Positions 34,144-42,732 of a stretch of 64,000 nucleotides of DNA are shown here, piece by piece. How positions within the stretch are numbered: position 1 is the stretch's first letter; every line of letters begins with the position of its first letter. Location: NCBI GenBank assembly GCA_037044975.1, contig JBAOIL010000015.1, positions 62,001-126,000 on the forward strand, in the 5' to 3' direction. Under the pieces are notes generated by a model that did not search any database, was not told the origin of the DNA, and saw only the letters and a program-made list of their open reading frames with translations. This DNA is from JADLHS01 sp020848635 (GTDB lineage: Bacteria; Verrucomicrobiota; Verrucomicrobiia; Limisphaerales; JADLHS01). A program made the position numbers and the translations under genes.

Positions 34144-35865
34144 ATGGCTGCCAAAAGAATTGTCATTGATCCGGTCACCCGTATCGAGGGTCACCTGCGC
34201 GTGGAGATCGAAGTGAAGGACGGCCTGGTCGCGGATGCGTTCAGCTCAGGCACGATGGTGCGCGGATTGGAAATCATCCTGCGCGGGCGGGATCCCCGGG
34301 ATGCGTGGGCATTCGCGGAGCGGACGTGCGGGGTTTGCACGACGGTTCACGCCCTGGCGTCGGTGCGCTCCGTGGAGGACGCGTTGGGCATCGTGATTCC
34401 GCCGAACGCGGAACTCGTGCGCAACCTCATGTTCTGCGCCCAGTACATGCAGGATCATGTGGTGCATTTCTATCATCTGCATGCGCTGGACTGGGTGGAC
34501 ATTGTCAGCGCCCTGAAGGCGGACCCGATCAAGACCTCGGAGATCGCCAAGAGCATTTCGAGCTGGCCCAAGACCTCACCGAACTATTTTGCGGAAGTGC
34601 AGAAGCGCATTGGGAACTTCGTCGCGAGCGGCCAGCTCGGCATTTTTGCGAAGGGTTATTGGGGTCATCCGGCAATGAAGCTGCCGCCGGAGGTGAATCT
34701 GCTCGCCGTGACACATTATCTCGAAGCGCTCGAATGGCAGAAGGAGATCGTCAAGGTCCACACGGTCTTTGGCGGCAAGAACCCGCATCCAAACTATCTC
34801 GTCGGCGGCGCCCCCTGCTCCCTGAACCTTGATGAGGCCAACGCCATCAATGCGGAGCGCCTGGCGTTGGTCGGCAAATTGCTCGCCGAGGCGAAGACGT
34901 TCGTGGAGCAGGTGTATATTCCCGACCTGCTGGCCATCGCGCCGTTTTACACGGATTGGGCAAGTATCGGTGGCGGGCTGAGGAATTACATGGCCTACGG
35001 CGATCTGCCAAAGAACGGCTTCGGGGATCCGAGCAAATTCAAATTCCCGCGCGGCGTGCTTCTGGACCGCGACCTGAGCAAGGTCTATGAGGTGGACGGG
35101 CACGATCCGCGGCAAGTGACGGAAGCCATCTCGCATTCCTGGTACGAGTATTCCGACGGCGACCAGGCAGCGCGGCATCCGTGGGAGGGTGAGACCAAAT
35201 TCAATTACACCGGGCCCCAGCCGCCGTATGAACAGTTGAACGTGGAGGGCAAATACTCCTGGCTGAAAACGCCGCGCTGGAATGGACACGCGATGGAAGT
35301 CGGCCCGCTCGCGCGGCTGCTGGTCGGCTATGCTTCCGGCAACGCCGAGATCAAGGCGGTCGTGGACATGGGGTTAAAGAAGCTCAACGTGCCGGTCACG
35401 GCGCTGTTCTCGACGCTCGGGCGCACGGCGGCGCGCGGATTGGAAACCATTCTGGTCGCGAACTGGGCGCAGGAGTTCTATGGCGACCTGCTCGCCAACA
35501 TCAAGAACGGTGACACGCGCATGTTTAACGGGGAGAAATGGGAGCCCGCGACCTGGCCGACGAAAGCCCGCGGCGTCGGCTTGACGGAAGCCCCGCGCGG
35601 CGCGCTCGCGCACTGGATCGTGATTGAAGACGAGAAAATCGCAAACTATCAGCTCGTCGTGCCTTCGACCTGGAATGCCTCCCCGCGGGACGCCAAAGGG
35701 CAGCGTTCCGCATACGAAGCCTCCTTGATCGGCACCCCGATCGCCGACCCCGAGAAACCGCTCGAAGTCCTGCGCACGATCCATTCCTTTGATCCGTGCC
35801 TGGCGTGCGCCGTACATCTCTACGATCCCCAAGGCAAAACCCTCAACCGCATCACCATCGGCTAG
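34144..35865 (+). CDS. hyaB: [NiFe] hydrogenase large subunit
   Basis: A 573-residue catalytic subunit that splits H2 at its Ni-Fe(CN)2CO site. The L1 motif RTCGVCTTVH (Cys62, Cys65) and L2 motif DPCLACAVH (Cys552, Cys555) supply the four Ni ligands. RIEGHLR near the start is also conserved. A 15-residue tail after His558 (LYDPQGKTLNRITIG) is expected to be removed by the protease encoded downstream. ATG 34144 follows AGGAG at 34132-34136 by seven bases and sits 15 bases after hyaA. An earlier in-frame TTG at 34138 is unlikely. Confidence 0.96.
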   Translation: MAAKRIVIDPVTRIEGHLRVEIEVKDGLVADAFSSGTMVRGLEIILRGRDPRDAWAFAERTCGVCTTVHALASVRSVEDALGIVIPPNAELVRNLMFCAQYMQDHVVHFYHLHALDWVDIVSALKADPIKTSEIAKSISSWPKTSPNYFAEVQKRIGNFVASGQLGIFAKGYWGHPAMKLPPEVNLLAVTHYLEALEWQKEIVKVHTVFGGKNPHPNYLVGGAPCSLNLDEANAINAERLALVGKLLAEAKTFVEQVYIPDLLAIAPFYTDWASIGGGLRNYMAYGDLPKNGFGDPSKFKFPRGVLLDRDLSKVYEVDGHDPRQVTEAISHSWYEYSDGDQAARHPWEGETKFNYTGPQPPYEQLNVEGKYSWLKTPRWNGHAMEVGPLARLLVGYASGNAEIKAVVDMGLKKLNVPVTALFSTLGRTAARGLETILVANWAQEFYGDLLANIKNGDTRMFNGEKWEPATWPTKARGVGLTEAPRGALAHWIVIEDEKIANYQLVVPSTWNASPRDAKGQRSAYEASLIGTPIADPEKPLEVLRTIHSFDPCLACAVHLYDPQGKTLNRITIG

Positions 35866-35873
35866 GAGGCACT

Positions 35874-36608
35874 ATGCAAAGCACTTCGCTGGGACGGGTT
35901 TACGTCTGGGAAATTCCCGTGCGCCTGTACCACTGGCTCAACGCGCTCTGCATCGTCGTGTTGTGCATCACCGGTTATCTCATCGGCCAGCCGCTCGCCA
36001 TTCAACAGGCGTCCGAGGCGTCGTTTTCCTACTGGTTCGGCTGGGTGCGGTTCATCCACTTTGTCGCGGCGTATTTATTCCTGTTCAACTTCGCCTTCCG
36101 CATCTACTGGGGCTTCGCGGGGAACAAATACGCGGGCTGGAAAAACTTCATCATCTATCGCCGAAAACAGTTGAAGGAGATCAAGGACGTGCTCGCGGTG
36201 GACATCCTGCAGGCGGACAACAAACCCATCGAAACCATCGGCCACAACGCGATGGCGGGCTTCACCTACTTCCTCACGTTTCTCGCGTTTCTGTTCCAAT
36301 GCCTAACCGGTTTCGGCCTCTACGCCGCGATGAGCAAATCCTGGTTCGCCCAATTGTTCGCGTGGATCGTGCCGCTGATGGGGGGCGACTTTGCGGTGCG
36401 GCAATGGCATCACGCGTTCATGTGGTTCTTCATCCTGTTCGCGATCGTCCACGTTTATCTCGTGTTCTATCACGACTATGTCGAAGGGCGTGGCGAAATT
36501 TCGTCCATGGGCGGCGGCTGGAAGTTCATTGATAAGGAACATCATCCCGTGCTGAAAAAGCAGGACAGCGACAAGGCCGGCCCTGCATCCGCCGCGAACG
36601 ACATTTGA
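35874..36608 (+). CDS. hyaC: Ni/Fe-hydrogenase b-type cytochrome subunit
   Basis: A 244-residue inner-membrane dihaem cytochrome b that anchors the hydrogenase and passes electrons to quinone. Four or five hydrophobic helices are present, with candidate haem ligands His20 (VRLYHW), His62 (FIHF), His178/179 (RQWHHA) and His192 (IVHVY). It ends in a hydrophilic tail. A ribosome site AGGAGG overlaps the stop of hyaB (35863-35865) and ends four bases before the ATG, a sign of coupling. The start at 35874 is set by this site. Length agrees with HyaC (about 235). Confidence 0.92.
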   Translation: MQSTSLGRVYVWEIPVRLYHWLNALCIVVLCITGYLIGQPLAIQQASEASFSYWFGWVRFIHFVAAYLFLFNFAFRIYWGFAGNKYAGWKNFIIYRRKQLKEIKDVLAVDILQADNKPIETIGHNAMAGFTYFLTFLAFLFQCLTGFGLYAAMSKSWFAQLFAWIVPLMGGDFAVRQWHHAFMWFFILFAIVHVYLVFYHDYVEGRGEISSMGGGWKFIDKEHHPVLKKQDSDKAGPASAANDI

Positions 36609-36609
36609 C

Positions 36610-37101
36610 ATGACGGCTCTCACCCCGCCACCGCCGCCCCGCCCGCTGATCCTGGGCGTGGGCAATTTGCTGCTGGGCGATGAAGGCGTGGGCGTGGCGG
36701 CCATTCGACGGCTGGAGGCCGCCGGATTCGAAAAGCACGCGGACGTGGTGGATGGGGGCACGAGCGGGTTCCACCTGCTCGGGCTGTTCCGAGACCGCGC
36801 GCACATCATCCTCATTGACGCGGCGGCAGACCGCCAGACTCCCGGCACGGTTTCGTTGATTCAGCCGCGCTTCGCCAGCGACTTCCCGCCCACACTCACG
36901 GCCCACGACATTGGCTTGAAAGACCTGATTGAATCCGCGGCCTTGCTCGGCGATCTGCCCCGCGTGGATTTGATCACCATTTCCATCGGCGAACTTAACT
37001 CGATGACAATGGAGCTGTCCGCGCCGGTGGCGGCAGCCTTGCCCCGAGTTCAGTCCATGGTCGAAGATTGTATGACAGCACGCCTCGGGTGCGCGGTCTG
37101 A
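36610..37101 (+). CDS. hyaD: Hydrogenase maturation endopeptidase
   Basis: A 163-residue HyaD/HybD-type protease. It cuts the C-terminal tail of the large subunit once nickel is in place. Conserved nickel-sensing residues are Glu25 (GVGNLLLGDEGVG), Asp70 (IILIDAA) and His99 (TAHDIG). It begins one base after the hyaC stop and closes the operon. The wider maturation set (hypABCDEF) is not found in this window, so it must lie elsewhere. The short N-terminal proline run (TALTPPPPPRP) is not a family feature. Confidence 0.9.
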   Translation: MTALTPPPPPRPLILGVGNLLLGDEGVGVAAIRRLEAAGFEKHADVVDGGTSGFHLLGLFRDRAHIILIDAAADRQTPGTVSLIQPRFASDFPPTLTAHDIGLKDLIESAALLGDLPRVDLITISIGELNSMTMELSAPVAAALPRVQSMVEDCMTARLGCAV

Positions 37102-37129
37102 TGATCACCGCTGGCGCCACGGCGGGCGA

Positions 37130-38014
37130 TCATTTCGTGAACTCAAAATAACGCCAAGCCGACCAGTCGCTGGGACCTTGGTGGTTCACGGCCCGGACTC
37201 GCCAGCGTCCCGTATTCGCGCCCACCCAAGTGAGCGGAAGGTAGATGTCGTGCGTGCGGAAGGAGAAAGTATTGTGGACGCCCTGACGTTCCCGCAAGTG
37301 CCGGGCGAACCCAGCCGCGGTCGCATCCATTTCCGGCTTGGACTTGCCCTCGGCCAGCTGTGTCGCCCGGTTGGAATCGACCGTCTTGCGGATGTAATCT
37401 TCATAATGCTCGGCTGCGGACTGATCTACCTCCAGGACTTGAACGGCCACTTCGTATTCCATGGGATAAACGCCGGAGGATGGCTGCCAACGAAAGTCCA
37501 GGAACCGCGGGTAGTGATTCAGGATTTGCCCGGCGTTCGGAATCAGGAGTTCCGGCACCGTGGGCCGGCCGCCCGGAGAAAATCCCCCCTCCCAAGGGTC
37601 GCAGATTTCAAGGACCCGCCCTTCGTGGAAAACAACCGCGTAACTGAAAGTTCCCTTGGTGTTGAAACTGTTAAAGGAGATTTCGCCGTACGACCAGGAA
37701 TATAAATGCCTGACCGCCGGACTGGAATCTGCGGTCGGGCGGGGATCTTTTCGGTAGGGCTTGCCGAGGAGAGCAGTCACTTCGGCCTCCTTCATGCCCG
37801 GCTTGAGGCTGCGCCACCTGGCAAGATCAAGTTGCACCGCCAGGGGCAGAACATCCGTGATCACTCCCAACTCCTGCACCTGGTAATTCACGCTGGGGGG
37901 TGTCGGAGTGCAGCCGCACAAAGTGGCCAACCCGACCGCCACCCAACCGGCCAAGGCCCGGCCGGCCAGTCTGGTTTTGGACGCGGCATGGCAGCAAGTG
38001 CAGGGTTCGTTCAT
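37130..38014 (-). CDS. Lipoprotein with SmpA/OmlA-like and Fn3-like parts
   Basis: A 294-residue predicted lipoprotein. The hydrophobic leader ends in LATLCGC (lipid Cys at about residue 35). Residues about 60-85 (ARWRSLKPGMKEAEVTALLGKP) match the SmpA/BamE-like helix (L-x-x-G-M-x-x-x-x-V-x-x-L-L-G-x-P). The C-terminal third (LPLTWVGANTGRWRVRAVNHQGPSDWSAWRYFEF) reads like an Fn3 strand set. Start ATG 38014. It is 14 bases downstream of the HlyD-type gene in the same direction, so it is the last gene of the exporter operon. Role unknown. Confidence 0.7.
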   Translation of the reverse strand: MNEPCTCCHAASKTRLAGRALAGWVAVGLATLCGCTPTPPSVNYQVQELGVITDVLPLAVQLDLARWRSLKPGMKEAEVTALLGKPYRKDPRPTADSSPAVRHLYSWSYGEISFNSFNTKGTFSYAVVFHEGRVLEICDPWEGGFSPGGRPTVPELLIPNAGQILNHYPRFLDFRWQPSSGVYPMEYEVAVQVLEVDQSAAEHYEDYIRKTVDSNRATQLAEGKSKPEMDATAAGFARHLRERQGVHNTFSFRTHDIYLPLTWVGANTGRWRVRAVNHQGPSDWSAWRYFEFTK

Positions 38015-38028
38015 GCGGTTTCGGTTCG

Positions 38029-39261
38029 TTATTGCGCGATTTGAATCGGCTTCACACGCTGCCCGGCTTTGACGCGGTCGCCCGGATAGAGGATCACTTC
38101 CTCGCCGGCCTTCAAACCGTCGAGGATCTGCATTTCGCTGCCGCTGCTCCGTCCCGCCGTCACGCGCCGTAGTTCCGCGCGGCCATCGTGCATCACGAAC
38201 GCGGCCCAGTTTTGGCCGCGCCGAAACAACGCGCCCGCCGGCACTTTGAGGGTTAGGTCCGCTTCCCACACCACGATGCGGGCCTCAACGCGGAAATTAT
38301 CGCCAAGGTTGCGCCGTTGTTCATACGGCGTGACGAAATCCACCACCACATTTACCCGCTGTTCCTCGACCCCGAGGGCGGAAACCTTCAGAAACGCCGC
38401 CGGCTCCACCAACCGCACCCGCGCCGCCAGAGGTTCTCCCCCACCCCACTGTTCCAGTTCCACTTTCGCGCCGGGCGCTATCGCCGCACCATCGCGCGAA
38501 AGCACCTCGATGATCGCTTCCAAGTCAGCGGGATCGCCGACCGTCACCAACGGCGTTCCCGCCGTAACCACCCGCGTGCTCTCTTCGAATACATGCAATA
38601 CCCGTCCGCTCGTCGGCGAGGTGACCGCGACCGGCGCGCGGACCCGGTTCGTCGTCGAGCCATCGCTTACGAGAAATTCTTTCAATTCCGTCTCCACCTC
38701 GCGCAGCGCGCTCTCGGCGGCGGTGAAATCCTTGGCTGCGGAAGTGGCGCGCCACTGGGCGCCTTCCAATTCCTGCTGCGAGGCGGAGCTTTCGGCCAGA
38801 AGCTTTTCGATGCGTCGCAGTTCACTTACCGCGTATCGTTCTGCTTCCTTCGCCTTGTCCAGATTGGCCGCCGCGGTGTCGCGGCGCGCTTCGGCCAGTG
38901 CACGATTACGGGCGTCCAGCATCGCCGGCGCAACGGGGTCAATCACCGCCAGCACAGTCTTGCCTGCCGCGACTTCCGCGCCGGCCTTGAACGGAATCCG
39001 CCGCAGATGCCCGGTTACTGGTGCAGAAATAACATAACGCTGCTGGATGCGCGTCTTGCCTTCCTCATTCACCGTGGCGCGCAGTTTGCCCTGCGTAACC
39101 CGGGTGGTTTCCACGGGGACGGGCCGGGGGATGAAACCGATGATGATCAGCGCCACCAACAGGCCCGCCCCGAGCCAGGGCAGCCAGCGCTTGGCCCGGG
39201 GTTGCTGCTGGCGCCGCGCCGGGGTCGTCGCGCGCGGCGCGGGATTAGGATTCAAGCTCAT
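38029..39261 (-). CDS. HlyD-family periplasmic adaptor subunit
   Basis: A 410-residue membrane-fusion protein. A single N-terminal membrane helix (WLPWLGAGLLVALIIIGFIP) is followed by the biotinyl-lipoyl-like barrel (VISAPVTGHLRRIPFKAGAEVAAG), a helical hairpin (AEARRDTAAANLDKAKEAERYAVSELRRIEKLL) and the second lipoyl half (VAVTSPTSGRVLHVFEESTRVVTAG). It links an inner-membrane ABC permease to an outer-membrane channel. The gene lies 19 bases after the permease gene in the same direction, so the pair work in one exporter. No TolC-like gene is adjacent. Confidence 0.88.
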   Translation of the reverse strand: MSLNPNPAPRATTPARRQQQPRAKRWLPWLGAGLLVALIIIGFIPRPVPVETTRVTQGKLRATVNEEGKTRIQQRYVISAPVTGHLRRIPFKAGAEVAAGKTVLAVIDPVAPAMLDARNRALAEARRDTAAANLDKAKEAERYAVSELRRIEKLLAESSASQQELEGAQWRATSAAKDFTAAESALREVETELKEFLVSDGSTTNRVRAPVAVTSPTSGRVLHVFEESTRVVTAGTPLVTVGDPADLEAIIEVLSRDGAAIAPGAKVELEQWGGGEPLAARVRLVEPAAFLKVSALGVEEQRVNVVVDFVTPYEQRRNLGDNFRVEARIVVWEADLTLKVPAGALFRRGQNWAAFVMHDGRAELRRVTAGRSSGSEMQILDGLKAGEEVILYPGDRVKAGQRVKPIQIAQ

Positions 39262-39280
39262 GGAAAAAATGTTTGCGCGT

Positions 39281-41647
39281 TTACTCGGGCGCTTTCAAGG
39301 CGCTGACCAGATTCAATTGTTTCAGCCGCCGCAAGACGAGCAGCGCCGAGATCGTCGAAGCCAGCACCACAACCATCGTGGCGAAGGCATAATTGTGTAG
39401 CGTGAAAATCACGGGCAACCGGACCGTCTCGGTATTCACCGCGCTCACGATGCCGTTGGCAAAGCCCGTGCCCAGCAGCAGCCCCAGCGGCAGCGCGATC
39501 AGCGCCAGGATGGTCAACTCGGTGATCAAGACCGCGCCGACTTCGCGCTCGGAAAATCCGATCACCCGCAAGGTCGCCAACTCGCGGGCCCGCTCGGCCA
39601 GCGAAATGCGGGCGTTGTTGTACACCACGCCGAAAGCCACGACGATGGCAAACGTGAGGTAGATGCTTTGGATGAGATTGATGCTCGCCGCCGTGGTCTG
39701 CCGGAAATTGTCCCGCAATGATTCCTTGATGCCGACCCAGCTGACGCGCGGGATTTGCTTCAGCGCGTGCAAGAACTCGCGGCGGCGGGCCATGTCAAGG
39801 GTGAAGCTCGCACCATTCATCACGTCGCCGTCGCCGAGCAGGTGATTCAACGCCCGCAGCTCCATGTGCGCCGCAATGCCCGTAAGGTCTTCCGAAACCC
39901 CCACCAGCGGCACGGTGCGCACCGGCCGACGGCCTTCGAGAAACTGCACCGTGAGTTCGTCGCCAACCTTCGCCGCCAGCACCTCGGCGAGCTTGGCCGA
40001 AACGACGAGGCCCTCCGACGGCAGCACGATCTCGCGATACCAGGCATCCACCACCCGGCTGTGTTGCGTGTCCGCGGGGGTACCTTGAATCCCGATCTGT
40101 CGGCTGCGATGCCCGAAGCGAATGCGCGCCGCCGCGCCGCGAAACGGTTCGACTGCGATCACGCCGGGCAACTGCCGCAGCAGATCGCGCACTTGCACGC
40201 CCGCGGGTTCAACGAGGCCGAGGTTCATGTCCTGTCGCTGCACCACGTCCCATTGAAACCCCAGCAGTTCGCTCACGCTATCCCGAAAGCAGTTGGGCAC
40301 GATCAAAATTCCGGTGGCCAGCGCCAGCCCGGCGACGGTGAACAGCGCCTGCGCCGGCCGGCGCTCAAGATTCCGGACCGCGATGCGGAAGGAATGCGAG
40401 AACAGGTGACCAATGCCGGTGCGTTCGACGAGGGCCGGACGGAAGCTGGCCGGCGGCTCGGGCCGCATCGCTTCGGCTGGCGGCAGTCGGGCCGCGCGAC
40501 GTACGGCGCTCAACACCCCCAGCAACGCCGCGCCCACGCCCACCCCCAGCGCCAGCACCACCGCCGAGCGATCGAAACGAAAATATAAATCGGGAAAGCG
40601 AAAGAACAGGTGGTACATCACCACGAGCCGGTGGCCCAACGCGACGCCGCCGAGCGTGCCGACGACCGCACCACCCACGACCATCACAAACGCGAACTTC
40701 AGGTAGTGCAACACGATTTGCCGGTTGGCAAAGCCAAACGCCTTGAGAATGGCAATCTGTTCGCGCTGCAAGGTCAGCAGCCGCGACAAAACAGCGTTGG
40801 TCATGAACGCCGCGACGCTCAGAAATACGATCGGAAAGCCGATCGAGAGCGTTTGCAGGATGCGAATTTCGTCCGACACCCGGATGTGCGACGGATGATC
40901 CGCCCGACCGTAAGCCCCGCGCCCGCCGTAGGGTTCGAGCAACCGGTCCACCGCCGCGATCACCGAGCGCAGTTGCGCGCCGGGCGCGAGGGTGAGCGTC
41001 AAATAATTGAACGCGCCATAAAGATCGAACGCCGTCGCGATTTCCTTGTACGGCATCCAAAAGGTGCCGTAAGTGCGATTGTCCGGCAATGACGCGCCGG
41101 GGCGGGCTTCAAAAATAATCTCCGGCGACAGCACCAGCCCGGCGATACGGAATTCCTTGCGCCGGCCGTTGAGCAACATGGCGAGCTGGTCCCCCGGATG
41201 CAGCTGATTGGCTTCCGCGAACGCCTCGCTGACGAGCAATTCACCGCGACTCCCTGGCGCCAGCCAGCTTCCGGTGCGCAGAAAAAGCCGGTTCAATTCC
41301 GGCGGGCCGAAATCCGGCAGCGAACGCACCTGGCCGCTCGCCGGCTCGTCCAGGCCGGCGAGATCAAGCGTCACCTGCACCGCAATGCCCGCCTGCGCCG
41401 TGGCCACGCCGGGCAGCTCCGCCACACGCGCCGCCAGCGCGTTCGGCGCGCGTTTCAAATGCGCGAACACTTCGGCGAAACGATGCGCTTCGTAATATTC
41501 CTGCCGCGTGCTTTCCAGCGAAAAGATCAGGCTGCGCGCCATGACCAGCATCGCCAGCCCGCACGCCATGACGAGCGCGACGGCAACAACCTGACCCTTC
41601 ATCCGGTTCAGGTCACGCAGCAGTTTGCGATCGAGGTTCGAAAGCAT
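39281..41647 (-). CDS. ABC transporter permease (FtsX/MacB-like, two FtsX domains)
   Basis: A 788-residue membrane permease. N-terminal helix LSNLDRKLLRDLNRMKGQVVAVALVMACGLAMLV is followed by a large periplasmic domain and three helices with the FtsX motif (SIGFPIVFLSVAAFMTNAVLSRLL, LKAFGFANRQIVLHYL). The second half repeats the plan and ends in another FtsX unit. This ten-helix duplicated form occurs in exporters of lipids or small molecules (DevC/LolE-like), but substrate is not evident. Its ATG at 41645-41647 shares one base with the stop of the ATPase gene (TGATG), showing translational coupling. A GTG one codon earlier is possible. Confidence 0.88.
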   Translation of the reverse strand: MLSNLDRKLLRDLNRMKGQVVAVALVMACGLAMLVMARSLIFSLESTRQEYYEAHRFAEVFAHLKRAPNALAARVAELPGVATAQAGIAVQVTLDLAGLDEPASGQVRSLPDFGPPELNRLFLRTGSWLAPGSRGELLVSEAFAEANQLHPGDQLAMLLNGRRKEFRIAGLVLSPEIIFEARPGASLPDNRTYGTFWMPYKEIATAFDLYGAFNYLTLTLAPGAQLRSVIAAVDRLLEPYGGRGAYGRADHPSHIRVSDEIRILQTLSIGFPIVFLSVAAFMTNAVLSRLLTLQREQIAILKAFGFANRQIVLHYLKFAFVMVVGGAVVGTLGGVALGHRLVVMYHLFFRFPDLYFRFDRSAVVLALGVGVGAALLGVLSAVRRAARLPPAEAMRPEPPASFRPALVERTGIGHLFSHSFRIAVRNLERRPAQALFTVAGLALATGILIVPNCFRDSVSELLGFQWDVVQRQDMNLGLVEPAGVQVRDLLRQLPGVIAVEPFRGAAARIRFGHRSRQIGIQGTPADTQHSRVVDAWYREIVLPSEGLVVSAKLAEVLAAKVGDELTVQFLEGRRPVRTVPLVGVSEDLTGIAAHMELRALNHLLGDGDVMNGASFTLDMARRREFLHALKQIPRVSWVGIKESLRDNFRQTTAASINLIQSIYLTFAIVVAFGVVYNNARISLAERARELATLRVIGFSEREVGAVLITELTILALIALPLGLLLGTGFANGIVSAVNTETVRLPVIFTLHNYAFATMVVVLASTISALLVLRRLKQLNLVSALKAPE

Positions 41648-42390
41648 CACCAGTTCAAGCTGCTCGCCGGGGCGCGCGTGGGATTGCGATGTTCGTGTTG
41701 CACCCGACCGTCGGAAAAATGGATGACGCGATCTGCCATGCCCGCCATCACCGCGTTGTGGGTGATGACGACCGTGAGGGTGCCCAGTTCGCGATTCACG
41801 CGCTCGATGGCCTCCAGCACCACGATCCCGGTGCGCACGTCCAGCGCACCGGTCGGTTCGTCGCAGAGCAGAACTTCCGGGCGTTTGGCAATGGCGCGGG
41901 CGATGGCCACCCGCTGCTGTTCGCCACCGGACAACTGGGCGGGAAAATGATCGAGCCGCGCGCCGAGATTGACCATATGCAACGCCTCTTCCGGCGGCAT
42001 TGGGTCGCGGGCGATCTCCGTGATGAGCGCGACATTCTCACGCGCTGTCAGGCTGGGGATCAGATTGTAAAACTGGAAGACGAAGCCAACCGCATCGCGG
42101 CGATAACGCGTCAGCTCCGTTTCGCTTGCCAACGTGAGATCAAAATCGCGGTAGCGCAATTCACCGGCGGTCGGGAGATCCAACCCGCCCAGATTGTTGA
42201 GCAACGTCGTCTTGCCGCTGCCGGAAGGGCCCAGCAGAACGGCGAGTTCACCCGCGTAGAGATCGAGGTCCACCCCCGCGAGCGCATGCACCTCCGCCGC
42301 CCCCATGCCATAGACCTTGGTCAGGCCACGGACATGAAAGACCTGCGGCCGTCCGGCGGCGGCCAAGTTCTGGGGTGTGAGCGTTTCCAT
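41647..42390 (-). CDS. ABC transporter ATP-binding protein (LolD/MacB type)
   Basis: A 247-residue ATPase. Walker A LLGPSGSGKTT, Q-loop FQFYNLIPSL, signature LSGGEQQRVAIARAIAKRP, Walker B EVLLCDEPTGALD and H-loop VVITHN are all present. It is close to the LolD/MacB/DevA group. It precedes the duplicated FtsX-type permease and is coupled to it through a one-base overlap. The start at ATG 42390 gives family length; ATG 42432 would add a short basic extension. First gene of the exporter operon. Confidence 0.92.
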   Translation of the reverse strand: METLTPQNLAAAGRPQVFHVRGLTKVYGMGAAEVHALAGVDLDLYAGELAVLLGPSGSGKTTLLNNLGGLDLPTAGELRYRDFDLTLASETELTRYRRDAVGFVFQFYNLIPSLTARENVALITEIARDPMPPEEALHMVNLGARLDHFPAQLSGGEQQRVAIARAIAKRPEVLLCDEPTGALDVRTGIVVLEAIERVNRELGTLTVVITHNAVMAGMADRVIHFSDGRVQHEHRNPTRAPASSLNW

Positions 42391-42732
42391 CGCCAGTCGC
42401 CGTTTGATAACAGTCGCACACGCCGCCAGCAAGCTTGCGATGATGACACTGCCCGGCGAAACACCGCCCGGGGCGGTCGGGCCCGTGGGGTCATTTGTGA
42501 GGTGTAATCAATGGCAAGCGCAGGTCGTCCGAACTGAAGGGCCACCTGGTTTCAACCCTGAGCAGGGGATTGGCGCAACCGGCAGAAGTTGGCCATGGAT
42601 TTGGCCTTTGGGCGAACGCTTGGAACAATGGATTGAAGCTGAATAATCGGTGCGTATTTCCCCATCCGACAAGATTCGAAGTCGGAATTTTGTCATGGTT
42701 CAGCCGCCGCACAACCTCCCCGACAGCCAAAC
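42391..42732. other. Gene-free stretch upstream of the exporter operon
   Basis: These 342 bases lie between the exporter start and the end of the DUF1080 gene; both flanking genes are on the minus strand. They should contain the exporter promoter, but no clear motif or small gene was recognised. Confidence 0.4.

Noticed and set aside
42660..42690. A GATTCGAAGTC segment resembling a tRNA T arm
   Set aside because: No cloverleaf partner arms, anticodon arm or acceptor stem can be built around it.
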